Notes: a model not told the origin generated them from the letters alone. A DNA stretch of 64,000 nt from Allofustis seminis DSM 15817 (GCF_000374325.1 NZ_KB894080.1:1-64000), one strand, 5' to 3'. Positions 7,146 through 16,413 are shown, counted from the stretch's first letter. Numbers and translations: made by a program.

Positions 7146-7832
7146 CTAATCAGGATTTACCTTATAGCCTACGCCCCAGACCGTTTCGACAATTTTTTGT
7201 CCTGTTACTTTTTCAAGCTTGTCACGTAAATGACTAACATGAACCATTACAGTTTTTGAAGGGACGAGCATTTCTTGTTCCCATACACTTTTAAAAATAT
7301 CTTCTGCACTATAGACACGTCCTGGAGAAGAGGCTAACAAATATAATATCCCAAATTCAATCGCCGTCAGATGAATTAACTCTCCTTCTTTTGTCTCAAC
7401 TTCGTGACGATCTTTGCGGATGATTAAGGAATTAATTTCTATTTCATTTGCATCATTTTCGCGCTCCACATGATAAGCACTGCGACGTAGCAGCGATTTC
7501 ACACGTGCCATCACTTCCAAAGGATTGAATGGCTTGACCACATAATCGTCCGCACCACGCGTTAATCCTTTTATTTTGTCAATATCACTTGTTTTAGCGC
7601 TTAGCATAAGAATCGGCACTTGTGAAGTTTCGCGAACTTTTGCTGCCACTTCAAAACCATCCATCTCAGGCATCATCACATCTAAAATCATCACATCTGG
7701 TTGATTATTTTCAAAAGCTTTTAATGCTTGTGCCCCGTCATATGCTTTGATCGTTTCATAACCTTCATTGTGTACATAAATTTCTAATAAGTCGACAATT
7801 TCGCGGTCGTCATCAGCGATTAATATTTTCAA
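7146..7832 (-). CDS. OmpR-family response regulator, VanR-like
   Basis: Partner of the histidine kinase encoded downstream. A receiver domain carries the acidic pocket DDD (residues 7-9), phospho-acceptor Asp51 (MILDVMMPEMDG) and Lys in the VVKPF loop. A C-terminal winged helix ends VWGVGYKV. I place the start at the TTG (7832), giving MKILIADDD, with AAGGTGAT at normal distance; an ATG three codons upstream would sit on top of that ribosome site. An extended -10 (TGCTAAGAT) lies ~35 nt upstream. The target genes are unknown; neighbouring dacA makes an envelope-stress role plausible but unproven. Confidence 0.92.
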   Translation of the reverse strand: MKILIADDDREIVDLLEIYVHNEGYETIKAYDGAQALKAFENNQPDVMILDVMMPEMDGFEVAAKVRETSQVPILMLSAKTSDIDKIKGLTRGADDYVVKPFNPLEVMARVKSLLRRSAYHVERENDANEIEINSLIIRKDRHEVETKEGELIHLTAIEFGILYLLASSPGRVYSAEDIFKSVWEQEMLVPSKTVMVHVSHLRDKLEKVTGQKIVETVWGVGYKVNPD

Positions 7833-7918
7833 AACCATCACCTTCTTTTATATATTTGCTCTCATCTTAGCACGTCATGAATGAAAAGTTTATAAGGAAA
7901 GGTTAATTTTTAGCACTT

Positions 7919-7956
7919 ATAAAAAAAAGCACGCACCATCTAAGATGGCACGTGCT
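7919..7956 (-). terminator. terminator of the CsbD-like gene
   Basis: Hairpin AGCACG..CCATCT / AGATGG..CGTGCT (7928-7956), with an eight-U tract on the reverse strand. It lies 10 nt past the stop of the CsbD-like gene. Confidence 0.75.
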
Positions 7957-7966
7957 ATTATTTTAC

Positions 7967-8272
7967 TTATTTATCCATTGATTTTTTTACATCATCAACA
8001 ACTTTTTCAGCATCGTCTTTTAATTCATGTGCTTTTCTTTCAGCATCATCTTTTAATTCATGTGCTTTATTTTTCATTTCGTTGCCTGCTTTTTCAGCTT
8101 CATCTTTTGCATGTTCAAAAGCATGTTCAACATCTTTGCCAAGTTCGGAAGCTTTGTCTTTTAATTTACCAAAAAGATCTTGTGCTTTTCCTTTTGCTTC
8201 TTGGCCTTTATCGCCTGTTACTTTGCCAGCTACTTCATTTACTTTTCCTTTTACATTATCTTTATTAACCAT
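7967..8272 (-). CDS. CsbD-like general stress protein
   Basis: Small (101 aa), highly charged, probably soluble protein. The N-terminal ~45 residues match the CsbD family (DNVKGKVNEVAGKVTGDKGQEAKGK pattern), which is induced by general stress in many bacteria but has no defined biochemical role. The rest is a Lys/Glu/Ala-rich helix with a perfect tandem repeat of KAHELKDDAE, similar to LEA-type and YtxH-like proteins. AAAGGA precedes the ATG. It is divergent from the subtilase gene and ends at its own terminator. A second helix-repeat stress-type protein lies at 62980-63456. Confidence 0.8.
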   Translation of the reverse strand: MVNKDNVKGKVNEVAGKVTGDKGQEAKGKAQDLFGKLKDKASELGKDVEHAFEHAKDEAEKAGNEMKNKAHELKDDAERKAHELKDDAEKVVDDVKKSMDK

Positions 8273-8426
8273 CACTTATCATCCTTTACTTATTAATTTA
8301 TCTTACATTATCTATTTTAAGGGAGGTATTTTATACTTGCAATTATTTTGATTATGTCAAATGGCTAGATTTTACTCTTTTTTTACGATTATTTTACAAA
8401 AATGTCGCCTTTATATTACAAAACTG

Positions 8427-8455
8427 TTTCAAAATCTGCATTTATATGTTACAAT
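8427..8455 (+). promoter_or_regulatory. possible promoter of subtilase gene
   Basis: -10 TACAAT (8450-8455) with a weak -35 TTTCAA (8427-8432) at 17 nt, about 30 nt before the start codon. The spacing is good but the -35 match is poor. Confidence 0.35.
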
Positions 8456-8485
8456 TGTATCAAATAAGTGAGAGGAGGACTTTTC

Positions 8486-10399
8486 ATGAAGAAATTCAAC
8501 CGCATTCTAGTGTCGAGCATCACAACATTCGCTCTAATCTTAGTAACTATCATGCCAAATATTTCAAATGTTACACCAGCAGTGGCGGCTCCTTCTGATG
8601 AGTCCTCTATTGCTACACCACAAATAACGGCAACAACTGCTGGAAGACAGGAAGTCTTTGACGATACGCTGAGCTTGCCACAATGGAATCACAACTTAAT
8701 GAACCTCGGAGCTGCCCGCCAAGAAGGTCTAACAGGGGCAGGCATTTCGATTGGTGTATTGGATACAGGATTTTTTACAGAGCATCCTGATATGACATTT
8801 GCTGGTGGTCAGTCCTTATTTGAAGATGATGCATGGACAAATGATCACACTGGTCATGGTACCCATGTTGCAGGAATTATTGGGGCACATGCTTCTGCAC
8901 CATATCCTGGCGTAGCCCCTGAAGCAAGCATTTATGGCATCAAAGTGTATCATAAAGAAGAAGTAGGGGAACATGGTGAACCACTCACAGATGTCAGTAA
9001 CTTAGCTAGCGGTATTCGTTTAGCAGCGGATATGGGAATGAATATTATCCTCATCAGCTCAGGTGTTGTTGCCAATGATAGTAATTTGCACGATGCCGTT
9101 TTATATGCACAACAGGCTGGTGCCTTAATTGTCGCAGCCGCTGGAAATGGGGGTGCCCTCATTCAATATCCTGCAGCATATCCTGAAGTAATCGCCGTCT
9201 CCAGTGTCGATGCTAATATGAACCCTGCTGGCGACATCATTTATGGCGCAGAAAATGAACTTGCTGCACCTGGCGTAGGTATTACAGGTCTTTCAACACC
9301 AGATAGTCCTTATGGCTATCCTTATGTTGTCATGAGTGGCTCATCACAAGCTGCTCCACATGTTGCGGGACTTGCTGCATTGCTCATGCAAAAATTCGGG
9401 ACAAATGCCGATACTATTCGCGATATGCTTCATGAAGGGGCATATGATCTCGGCTCACGCGAACTTTATGGTTATGGTTTAGCAGGCTTCTTATCTGAGG
9501 GTGTCGTGGCTTCTGTTGAATCAGATGACGAGGCTAATGACCCTCAGAAAAATAATGAATCTGAAAAAGAAAAGAAAGAAGAACAAAACCAATCAACCAA
9601 TGATCATAGCCTCTCCAATGACCGCCACGTTCAAAAACGAGTGGCACGTGCATTAGGCGAAAAAGAACAAGATATTTCAACATATGAAGAAAGCAAAAAA
9701 GAAAATACAACACATACTTATATTACAGTTGTCCCTCAAATAATAGAGGGCACTGCACAATTTGAAGATGATGCTATCGCGCAAGTAAAAGAGGGCGGCG
9801 TCTTATTCATTGATATGGGTGGACAAGAAGAACAAACCATGCGGCTGCAACTGTCAAAAGAACAAACTACTAAGATACGGAGCAGGGGCATTGCGCTTCT
9901 TTTATTGCATGATACGTTTGAATGGCGGATTCCGCCCGATAATTTGAACGCATCAGATTATCTCATTGATTACCAGCTAGCTGATACCCAAAATATTCCA
10001 ACAAAAGCAGCCTATGCCTATCAATTCAAAATTTTGGAGATGGGGACAGAAGTTACTCAATTTGAACAACCTTTTACCTTTCATTTTTATTTTGATGATG
10101 ACACATCCGACTACCGGCTTTATACCAAAAGTGATGATATGCAGTGGGAAGAAAGTGATGCACAACTTTCTGAAAATTATTGGCAACTCCAGACAACTTC
10201 TCTAGCAAGCACTTTTGGACTATTTGCACCATTTGACGAAAGTGATGCCATCCCTATCACTTCAAATAATAATCTATCATCCGTCACAAAAAATTCTGCC
10301 ATCCCTCTGCGAAAAGTAGTCATCGGAGCCATTATTTTAAGTGGCTGTCTACTTTTTGGATTCATCAATTATCGGCGCAAAAATAAAAAAATGCTTTGA
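8486..10399 (+). CDS. membrane-anchored subtilisin-like serine protease
   Basis: Secreted S8-family peptidase of 637 residues. The signal peptide ends near Ala35. The catalytic triad is visible: Asp93 (VLDTG), His124 (HGTHVAG) and Ser287 (GSSQA, in place of the usual GTSMA), with oxyanion Asn221. There is no long I9 propeptide, only ~50 residues before the catalytic core. After ~350 residues come an acidic/Lys-rich linker and a ~200-residue domain I do not recognise, then a single transmembrane helix and the basic tail NYRRKNKK, so the enzyme should stay attached to the outer membrane face. The start is the ATG behind GAGGAGG. It is a single-gene transcript with a terminator overlapping the stop. 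Confidence 0.9.
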   Translation: MKKFNRILVSSITTFALILVTIMPNISNVTPAVAAPSDESSIATPQITATTAGRQEVFDDTLSLPQWNHNLMNLGAARQEGLTGAGISIGVLDTGFFTEHPDMTFAGGQSLFEDDAWTNDHTGHGTHVAGIIGAHASAPYPGVAPEASIYGIKVYHKEEVGEHGEPLTDVSNLASGIRLAADMGMNIILISSGVVANDSNLHDAVLYAQQAGALIVAAAGNGGALIQYPAAYPEVIAVSSVDANMNPAGDIIYGAENELAAPGVGITGLSTPDSPYGYPYVVMSGSSQAAPHVAGLAALLMQKFGTNADTIRDMLHEGAYDLGSRELYGYGLAGFLSEGVVASVESDDEANDPQKNNESEKEKKEEQNQSTNDHSLSNDRHVQKRVARALGEKEQDISTYEESKKENTTHTYITVVPQIIEGTAQFEDDAIAQVKEGGVLFIDMGGQEEQTMRLQLSKEQTTKIRSRGIALLLLHDTFEWRIPPDNLNASDYLIDYQLADTQNIPTKAAYAYQFKILEMGTEVTQFEQPFTFHFYFDDDTSDYRLYTKSDDMQWEESDAQLSENYWQLQTTSLASTFGLFAPFDESDAIPITSNNNLSSVTKNSAIPLRKVVIGAIILSGCLLFGFINYRRKNKKML

Positions 10400-10426
10400 T
10401 CCTAAAAGATCAAAGCATTTTTTTAT
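10391..10426 (+). terminator. bidirectional terminator between convergent genes
   Basis: An 11-bp stem ATGCTTTGATC / GATCAAAGCAT is followed by TTTTTTTATT on the + strand, with a matching T-run on the reverse strand. It includes the subtilase stop codon and also serves the leftward membrane-protein gene. Confidence 0.85.
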
Positions 10427-10767
10427 TAGAAGCGGTAACGGCGAGAGCGCGAACGTTTGTGCATAATTTTATATAGGATGGGATTGGCAATGCCTAAAAT
10501 GACACTGGCAAGGAACATATAAAATGTCAGACGATCACCCTTTAAATCGGTCAGAACAAGCATGCGATTTTCCGTCACCATCGTCAATATAGCAATTATC
10601 ATAAGAATAAGTGCACTCGTTATATTCGTTGCAAAGCTTATACCCGTTCGATTATTACGCGTTACAAAGCTAGCCACTAATAAAATTACTAATAAAATAA
10701 CAATCCCTGCAAATAAAATACGAAAATCTGTCATTGTTTCCGCTGCAACAATGCCTAAATGTGGCAT
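10426..10767 (-). CDS. small membrane protein of unknown function
   Basis: A 113-residue protein with three predicted transmembrane helices (about 15-38, 47-66 and 82-102) and a strongly basic C-terminus (HKRSRSRRYRF). I do not recognise a family. The ATG at 10767 was chosen because AAAGGGG lies eight to nine bases before it; an upstream in-frame start has no ribosome site. The gene stands alone between rsmF and the subtilase terminator, so context gives no functional hint. Confidence 0.65.
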   Translation of the reverse strand: MPHLGIVAAETMTDFRILFAGIVILLVILLVASFVTRNNRTGISFATNITSALILMIIAILTMVTENRMLVLTDLKGDRLTFYMFLASVILGIANPILYKIMHKRSRSRRYRF

Positions 10768-10894
10768 AATATCGTCCCCTTTCAATTTTCATCTATTGTA
10801 AAGCGAAGTTGGACAAAGTGCAATAAATTGCTGAAAGTGAGCGCAACATTTATATTCAAGGCCCACTTTGCACACATTAATTACTCCTTATCAC

Positions 10895-12256
10895 TTAATA
10901 AAATGGGAATTGGAAACGCAAGCCTTTCGGGAAGAAATTCTTTGCCGTCCCTTGAACAGCTTTCACCCACCCTAAGGGCAAATTCTGAATGCATACCTGC
11001 TTAAATCCTGCATATTCTTCATCAATTTCTAGCGACAAACCTTGAACATAGCGGCGATATTGCTGAAAATTCATCTCAATTGGATCGCGATACATCTGCG
11101 GTGAATAAGCAAGTGCCAACGCATGATTCGGTTCAAAACGATTTTTCTTAAATTCTCCCGCATGCACCCCACTACGCAAAATATTCAAATGCGAAAAATC
11201 AGGCATCTGTGCAGGCACTAAATGTAGATGATCTCCAATCAGATAGGGTATACCTGGTACGGTCTCACAAAATGTATCTGCTTGAAATTGTTCCCACAAT
11301 GCAGCCTGTTCAGGTGAGAGTTTTGTTGGTATAACTTTTTTTATTGGAGCATGAATCGCTGGAATGTCGCGACTTTTTTCTAGTACTGCCACGAAATGCC
11401 CTTCACCCTTAACATGATGTGGCCAGAAGCGAACTGCTTGACTAATGGCTTCATTACCATCGGCCCACTCTGGACGTGCAGGTTGCATCCCACCGACCAA
11501 CGTTTGCGGCACCATGTGCATCTCATCATGACTAGCAAGCAACCAAGCAAGTATTTTTTCATTTTCTTCTGGGGAAAAGGTACAAGTCGAGTAAACTAAG
11601 CGTCCACCTGGTTTTAACATTCGTAAGCTCTCGCTCAAAATATGACGTTGACGTGCCTCGCATTCCTCTACTAGATCTACATTCCACTGTGCAATAGCAA
11701 CCGCATCTTTGCGAAACATTCCTTCTCCTGAACAAGGGGCATCAACGACTACCACATCAAACGCTTGAAGAAATCTCTCACTCAATTCTTCTGGAGCATG
11801 TTGTGTAACGAGTGCATTTTGGATGCCAGCACGCTCAATATTCTCACTTAAAATCTTCGCACGTTTTGGATGAATCTCATTCGCTACCAAAATGCCGCTA
11901 GAACCCAATGCTCCCGCAAGTTGGGTTGCTTTTCCACCAGGAGCAGCACACAAATCAAGCACCCAATCTCCTGGCTTCACTTGCGCAGCTTCTGCTGGAT
12001 ACATGGCGCTTGGTTCTTGACTGTAGAGAGCACCTGATTGATAAGCAGGAGATTTTCCATCAACTTCTCCATAATAACCAACATGTGTCCAAGGAATTGG
12101 ATCCGCTTCTTGTCCAAAAATCTCCGCCCCTTTGCGAAGTGGATTAATCCGAAATCCTTTTTGAACAGATTCTTCCGTCAATGCAGCAAAAAAGGCAGGT
12201 GCTTCATCACCTAATAATTTTTTATATTTTTCTTCAAACATTCGTGGCAATTTCAT
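10895..12256 (-). CDS. RsmF-type rRNA (cytosine-5) methyltransferase
   Basis: SAM-dependent NOL1/NOP2/Sun-family RNA m5C methylase of 453 residues. The Rossmann core holds the SAM-binding motif DLCAAPGGKATQLA, motif IV DAPCSGEGMFRKD (the PC cysteine releases product) and motif VI YSTCTFSPEENE (the TC cysteine attacks the base). The C-terminal ~170 residues match the extra domain of the RsmF group, which in E. coli modifies 16S C1407; site specificity in Bacillota members differs and cannot be read here. It starts at ATG 12256 behind a GGAGGAC-like site and is probably monocistronic. Confidence 0.9.
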   Translation of the reverse strand: MKLPRMFEEKYKKLLGDEAPAFFAALTEESVQKGFRINPLRKGAEIFGQEADPIPWTHVGYYGEVDGKSPAYQSGALYSQEPSAMYPAEAAQVKPGDWVLDLCAAPGGKATQLAGALGSSGILVANEIHPKRAKILSENIERAGIQNALVTQHAPEELSERFLQAFDVVVVDAPCSGEGMFRKDAVAIAQWNVDLVEECEARQRHILSESLRMLKPGGRLVYSTCTFSPEENEKILAWLLASHDEMHMVPQTLVGGMQPARPEWADGNEAISQAVRFWPHHVKGEGHFVAVLEKSRDIPAIHAPIKKVIPTKLSPEQAALWEQFQADTFCETVPGIPYLIGDHLHLVPAQMPDFSHLNILRSGVHAGEFKKNRFEPNHALALAYSPQMYRDPIEMNFQQYRRYVQGLSLEIDEEYAGFKQVCIQNLPLGWVKAVQGTAKNFFPKGLRFQFPFY

Positions 12257-12323
12257 TTTTTGTCCTCCGATTTCTTCTTAACTTTACTATAAATTTATAA
12301 GTCATTTATTGCAACTCCTATTC

Positions 12324-12358
12324 AACAAAAAACCGATCCATTGCGGATCGGTTTTTTT
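12324..12358 (-). terminator. terminator of the ECF-nucleoside operon
   Basis: Stem AAAACCGATCC / GGATCGGTTTT with a U-tract on the reverse strand (TTTTTTGTTG). It is 10 nt past the stop of the last operon gene. Confidence 0.85.
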
Positions 12359-12368
12359 GAACTTAGAA

Positions 12369-13175
12369 TTAATAGTTTTTTGAAAATGCATGGACAAAGT
12401 CTTCAATTGTTAAAATGTCATCTTCTAATCCAATTTCTTCAGCCAGTTGCATAATAAATGGCTGCGTTAACATCGCCTGTTCTAGCAATTGACGATCTTG
12501 GAATAGCGCTTTAGGCGACACTTGACGCAGTAGTTTTTTGTTTGCCATAACAAATATTTTTTTGAAATTAGTTTTCACAAAATCCATATCATGTGTAATA
12601 GTAATGGCAGTTTTTCCCATAGCTTGCAGCTGCTGAAGCAAATGTTGTAATGTCTCTAGCCCTGCAACATCTTGACCTGCAGTAGGCTCATCAAAAATTA
12701 ATATTTCAGTATCCATCGCTAAAACAGAAGCAATGGTTACGAATTTGCGCACCGAAAGTGGCAAGTTATAAGGATTCTCCTCTAAATAATCTTCCACTCG
12801 CGCCAAATGTGCAGCTTGTTGTGTCAAATCTTGAACTTTCTCTTCATCAAACCCTAGCATTCGCGGACCATATTCAATTTCTTTTCGAACTGTATTATGG
12901 AAGATTTGGTCATCAGGGTTTTGAAAGACATAACCAGCTTCGCGACTAAGTGTTGCTGTTGTATAATCAGCAGTATCTTTTCCATTGACATATACTTTTC
13001 CAGATGTCGGCTTAATCAAACCATTAATCATCTTGACAGTAGTCGTTTTGCCAGCACCATTTTGCCCAACAATGGCAACATTTTCGCCAGATTCAATGGT
13101 AAAACTCACCTGATCAACGGCCAAAAAACCGTTAGGGTAAGAAAAACTCACATCGTTAAATTCAATTAAACTCAT
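12369..13175 (-). CDS. ECF transporter ATPase, second subunit (degenerate signature)
   Basis: One of two ABC ATPases that drive an energy-coupling-factor transporter. The 268-residue protein has Walker A GQNGAGKTT (about 37-45), Q-loop FQNPDDQ and Walker B EILIFDEPTAGQD. The position of the ABC signature LSGGQ reads LSVRK, so the gamma-phosphate contact supplied to the partner ATPase is altered. The partner encoded just upstream keeps a normal LSGGQ, so the heterodimer would have one canonical and one degenerate ATP site. It overlaps the upstream gene by 4 nt (ATGA) and is last in the rbsK-to-ecfA operon. Confidence 0.9.
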   Translation of the reverse strand: MSLIEFNDVSFSYPNGFLAVDQVSFTIESGENVAIVGQNGAGKTTTVKMINGLIKPTSGKVYVNGKDTADYTTATLSREAGYVFQNPDDQIFHNTVRKEIEYGPRMLGFDEEKVQDLTQQAAHLARVEDYLEENPYNLPLSVRKFVTIASVLAMDTEILIFDEPTAGQDVAGLETLQHLLQQLQAMGKTAITITHDMDFVKTNFKKIFVMANKKLLRQVSPKALFQDRQLLEQAMLTQPFIMQLAEEIGLEDDILTIEDFVHAFSKNY

Positions 13176-14035
13176 TGACTGACCCCCTTAATATGTGCCA
13201 TCAATGCTGCTTTCATTTCTTCCTTCGTTATCAATTTCTCTGGGATATTGTAGCCTGCTTTTCGTAAAGCATCCGCCAAGAGCGTTGTCTCAGGTAAGTC
13301 AATTTGGCGCTCTTTGAGTGAGATATCAGACAACACATCATGTTTTTTACCTGAACATATGAGGCGACCCTCTTCAAGAACAAGGACCTCATCTGCATAT
13401 TCCGAAATTAACTCGATCTTATGCTCAACCAAAATAATTGTCTTGCCTGCATTTTTCAACTGATGAATAATGTCAAAAATGCGCTCACTTTCCTGAGGAT
13501 CTAGCTGAGAAGTTGGCTCATCAATAATAAAAATATCTGGTGATAACGCTAAAATTGAAGCAAATGCCACACGCTGCTGCTGCCCACCTGAAAGTTCAAA
13601 TGGATTCTTATCCGCCAGTGACATGATATTTGTCATTTCCATAATGTCTTTGACTTGTTTTTCGATATCGCCCTTAGCCACTCCTAGATTTTCAAGTCCA
13701 TAAGCAATCTCTTCAAAAACATTATCACGTGCACCCGTAATCTGGTTGAAAGGGTTCTGGAATACATAGCCCATATAAGGAGCCAATTCACTTAATGTAT
13801 AATGGCTGAGTGGCTCTTGATTGAAAAGCACCTCTCCTGTTAATTCCCCTTGAAAAAAATCAGGAATAAAACCACGAATAATATTGCACAAGGTCGTCTT
13901 ACCACTTTCATTTGCACCGAGGATAGCGTAGAATTTCCCTTGCTCAAATGAATAGGTGAAATCTTTAATGCTTGGTTCATCCGCTAATGGATAGGTGTAT
14001 GTTACATTTTTTAAATCAATTAAACCCATAACCAA
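13172..14035 (-). CDS. ECF transporter ATPase, first subunit
   Basis: ABC ATPase of 287 residues with Walker A GANESGKTT, Q-loop FQNPFNQI, signature ELSGGQQQR, Walker B DIFIIDEPTSQLD and the switch histidine in LVEHK. It pairs with the ATPase encoded immediately downstream. The start is taken as the TTG at 14035 (GGAAAGG at seven bases); the ATG two codons later is the alternative. It overlaps the end of the EcfT gene by 16 nt, which indicates translational coupling. Confidence 0.92.
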   Translation of the reverse strand: MVMGLIDLKNVTYTYPLADEPSIKDFTYSFEQGKFYAILGANESGKTTLCNIIRGFIPDFFQGELTGEVLFNQEPLSHYTLSELAPYMGYVFQNPFNQITGARDNVFEEIAYGLENLGVAKGDIEKQVKDIMEMTNIMSLADKNPFELSGGQQQRVAFASILALSPDIFIIDEPTSQLDPQESERIFDIIHQLKNAGKTIILVEHKIELISEYADEVLVLEEGRLICSGKKHDVLSDISLKERQIDLPETTLLADALRKAGYNIPEKLITKEEMKAALMAHIKGVSQ

Positions 14036-14790
14036 TACACAACCTTTCCAATCACATAAGCCACCGCTAAAATGCCTGTCGCCGTAACTAGCATCTTATC
14101 GCGCGGTTCTGGATGAATATCATAATAATATGTTTTTGGGCGATCCAGCGAGAAACCGCGTGCTTCCAAAGTGAGCGCACGCTCTTCTGTTCCTTGAATG
14201 GAACTTAAAACAAGTGGAATTAATGTCGGAACAAAGGCTTTTGCGCGCACGAACACATTCCCTTCCGTTTCGACCCCGCGTGCACTTTGCGCTTTCATAA
14301 TTAATTGCGATTGTTTTTTTAGGACGGGGACCATTTGCAATGTCGAAAGCACGACATAAGATGCTTTGGCGCTCATGCCTTGTTTTTCAAGGGCTAACAC
14401 GAAATCTTTTTCAGTTGTTACCGTAAATAACCAAATAATGGCGCCCCCGATATTCGCTAAGTTAAGCCCCAATTTCAATGCAAAAGTCAGTCCTTCGCGC
14501 GTTGCCGTAAATCGCCCAAGCGCAAATAACACATCATGACCTGGATAGAAAAAAGTCTGGAGCAAGGTAATGAGTACGATTAAGATTCCCACTGACTTAA
14601 ATAATCGTTGGTTAAACAGTTGCCATACACCACTTAGTGCGGCTAAAAGATTGATTGCTGCAAGAATTGCCAATTTCCCATAGATATTGAACGTCGTAAT
14701 TGCAACAAGAACAATCAATAAGGAAAAAGCACATTTAGTGAGCGGATATAATGTTGTGATTCGATTTTTGGGTAGAGTAATTTCTCCCAT
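14020..14790 (-). CDS. ecfT: ECF transporter transmembrane coupling protein
   Basis: A 256-residue membrane protein with five or more helices that links the ATPases to the substrate-binding S component. The two short signature motifs of EcfT coupling helices are present, ARGVETEG near 170 and ARGFS near 210; these dock into grooves on the two ATPases. Being encoded beside an S component, this is a dedicated (group I) ECF system and not the shared housekeeping module. Confidence 0.9.
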   Translation of the reverse strand: MGEITLPKNRITTLYPLTKCAFSLLIVLVAITTFNIYGKLAILAAINLLAALSGVWQLFNQRLFKSVGILIVLITLLQTFFYPGHDVLFALGRFTATREGLTFALKLGLNLANIGGAIIWLFTVTTEKDFVLALEKQGMSAKASYVVLSTLQMVPVLKKQSQLIMKAQSARGVETEGNVFVRAKAFVPTLIPLVLSSIQGTEERALTLEARGFSLDRPKTYYYDIHPEPRDKMLVTATGILAVAYVIGKVVYWLWV

Positions 14791-14805
14791 ATCTTTCTCC
14801 TTTGT

Positions 14806-15423
14806 TTAATTTTTTGAAATATAATTCATGCCATATTTGTATTTTGTGACAGTACGTGTAGGAATGACGCGAATGATTAAATATGCAACGAGTACAGAAA
14901 TTAATTTTCCGATTGTTTCAGTAAAGATATATACAGACAAAACAGACTCTACAATTTTCTTACCAGAAGCCATTAATCCCGTAATGAATACGCTACTTGC
15001 GCCCCCAGTAATTCCACCAAAAGCAAAGACAGTAACAGGTGTCGCAGTAACAGTTGCCACGATAGCAATCACTAAACCTGATACACAAATTTTCCAAAAA
15101 GTATTCATCATATTATATTTTGCAAGAAGTCCTGCTGCAATTCCGATACACATTGCTACTGGAATATATGGAAGCCATGTAGGATCTAATACTCCATTCA
15201 CCAAGTTCGTCAACAATCCCGCAAGCGCTGCAGGAATAGGACCCGCAAGTGCACCAACAAGAATAACACCAATCATATCTAAATCAACTGGAAGTTTTAA
15301 TAAAGATGTTAATTGAGCACCTACCACATTAATGGCAATCGCAATTGGAATAAGCAAAATAACCATCATTGAAAAAGTTTCAGTATTTTTTGTTTTTTTC
15401 ATTTGAGAATTTGTCTGTGTCAT
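14806..15423 (-). CDS. ECF transporter substrate-binding S component
   Basis: A 205-residue membrane protein with about six helices and a short basic N-terminus, encoded directly upstream of its own EcfT and ATPases. The sequence (INVVGAQL, LPVDLDMIG, GPIPAALAGLLTNLVNG) is typical of S components but I cannot assign the substrate from residues alone. The two catabolic genes ahead of it in the operon, nucleoside hydrolase and ribokinase, point to a nucleoside, or possibly ribose. The alternative is a vitamin with a ribose or nucleoside part. Confidence 0.8.
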   Translation of the reverse strand: MTQTNSQMKKTKNTETFSMMVILLIPIAIAINVVGAQLTSLLKLPVDLDMIGVILVGALAGPIPAALAGLLTNLVNGVLDPTWLPYIPVAMCIGIAAGLLAKYNMMNTFWKICVSGLVIAIVATVTATPVTVFAFGGITGGASSVFITGLMASGKKIVESVLSVYIFTETIGKLISVLVAYLIIRVIPTRTVTKYKYGMNYISKN

Positions 15424-15438
15424 TTGATTTGCTCCTTA

Positions 15439-16413
15439 TTATTTATTTTCTTTTATATATTGAATGATTTCATCTTTGAATTCAGGAAAAACAGTGGTCA
15501 AGAATAATTCATTAAAACGTGCAACATCCACAGTTGCAGCATAATGTGCATTGCATTGCCCCTGATGATACTTACCATATAAGTCCACCACTGACTCTCC
15601 CTCAGCAATGCCTTCAGTGACAACATCAATATGCGCCGGGATAACTTCCAATAATGTCGGATCGATAAAATAAGCAACGGTCAAAACATCATGCATTGGT
15701 GCCACCAGACGCCCAGCAGACTGCCACGCTTCATCGACACCTACTTGTGTTATTTTGTAGATGAATGTCGATAGATCAGTAGCAAAAATGCGTAGCATCT
15801 CGCGAATATCTGCTTCAAGTGCAATAGGGTGCGTAACATTCAAACCAATCATCGTTACTTTTTTGAAGCCTGCCGCAAGTACCTCTTGGGCTGCTTGAGC
15901 ATCTGCCCAGAAATTATATTCAGCTACTGGACTAGCATTGCCGAACCCTTTGGTACCTCCCATAATCAAAACTTCTTTAACATGATGAACAAATTCTGGA
16001 TCTTTACGCAAAGCTTGTGCAATATTCGTACATGGTCCGATAATAAATAAGGTAAATTCCCCAGAATGCTCGCGTGCATAACGTACAAGAAAATCAACTG
16101 CATGCTCTTGTTCAGGTTGCTGCGTTGTCTCAACAAGATGAGCGTAACCACCAAGTCCATCATCCCCAAAAGCATCAACCGTTTCAGGAACTTCTTGCGA
16201 AAGCGACTCATTACATCCGCGATATACTGGAATATCTTCTCTACCGCAAAGCTTTAATATTTTTAAAGCATTCGCCGTTGTATGTTCAATTAAGCCATTC
16301 CCCGTCACTGAACAGAGCGCTTCTACTTCAATTTCTGGATGATTCAGCGCCAACAAAATCGCTAATGCATCATCCACTCCTGGATCACAGTCAATGATTA
16401 TTTTTCTTTTCAT
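15439..16413 (-). CDS. inosine/uridine-preferring nucleoside hydrolase
   Basis: Splits ribonucleosides into free base and ribose. The 324-residue protein opens with the calcium-binding signature DCDPGVDDALA (about 7-17); further family residues appear in the MGG segment and the PMHDV loop near 240. The ATG overlaps the end of the ribokinase gene by 23 nt, so the enzymes that release and phosphorylate ribose are made together. The ECF S component follows 15 nt downstream. Confidence 0.93.
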   Translation of the reverse strand: MKRKIIIDCDPGVDDALAILLALNHPEIEVEALCSVTGNGLIEHTTANALKILKLCGREDIPVYRGCNESLSQEVPETVDAFGDDGLGGYAHLVETTQQPEQEHAVDFLVRYAREHSGEFTLFIIGPCTNIAQALRKDPEFVHHVKEVLIMGGTKGFGNASPVAEYNFWADAQAAQEVLAAGFKKVTMIGLNVTHPIALEADIREMLRIFATDLSTFIYKITQVGVDEAWQSAGRLVAPMHDVLTVAYFIDPTLLEVIPAHIDVVTEGIAEGESVVDLYGKYHQGQCNAHYAATVDVARFNELFLTTVFPEFKDEIIQYIKENK

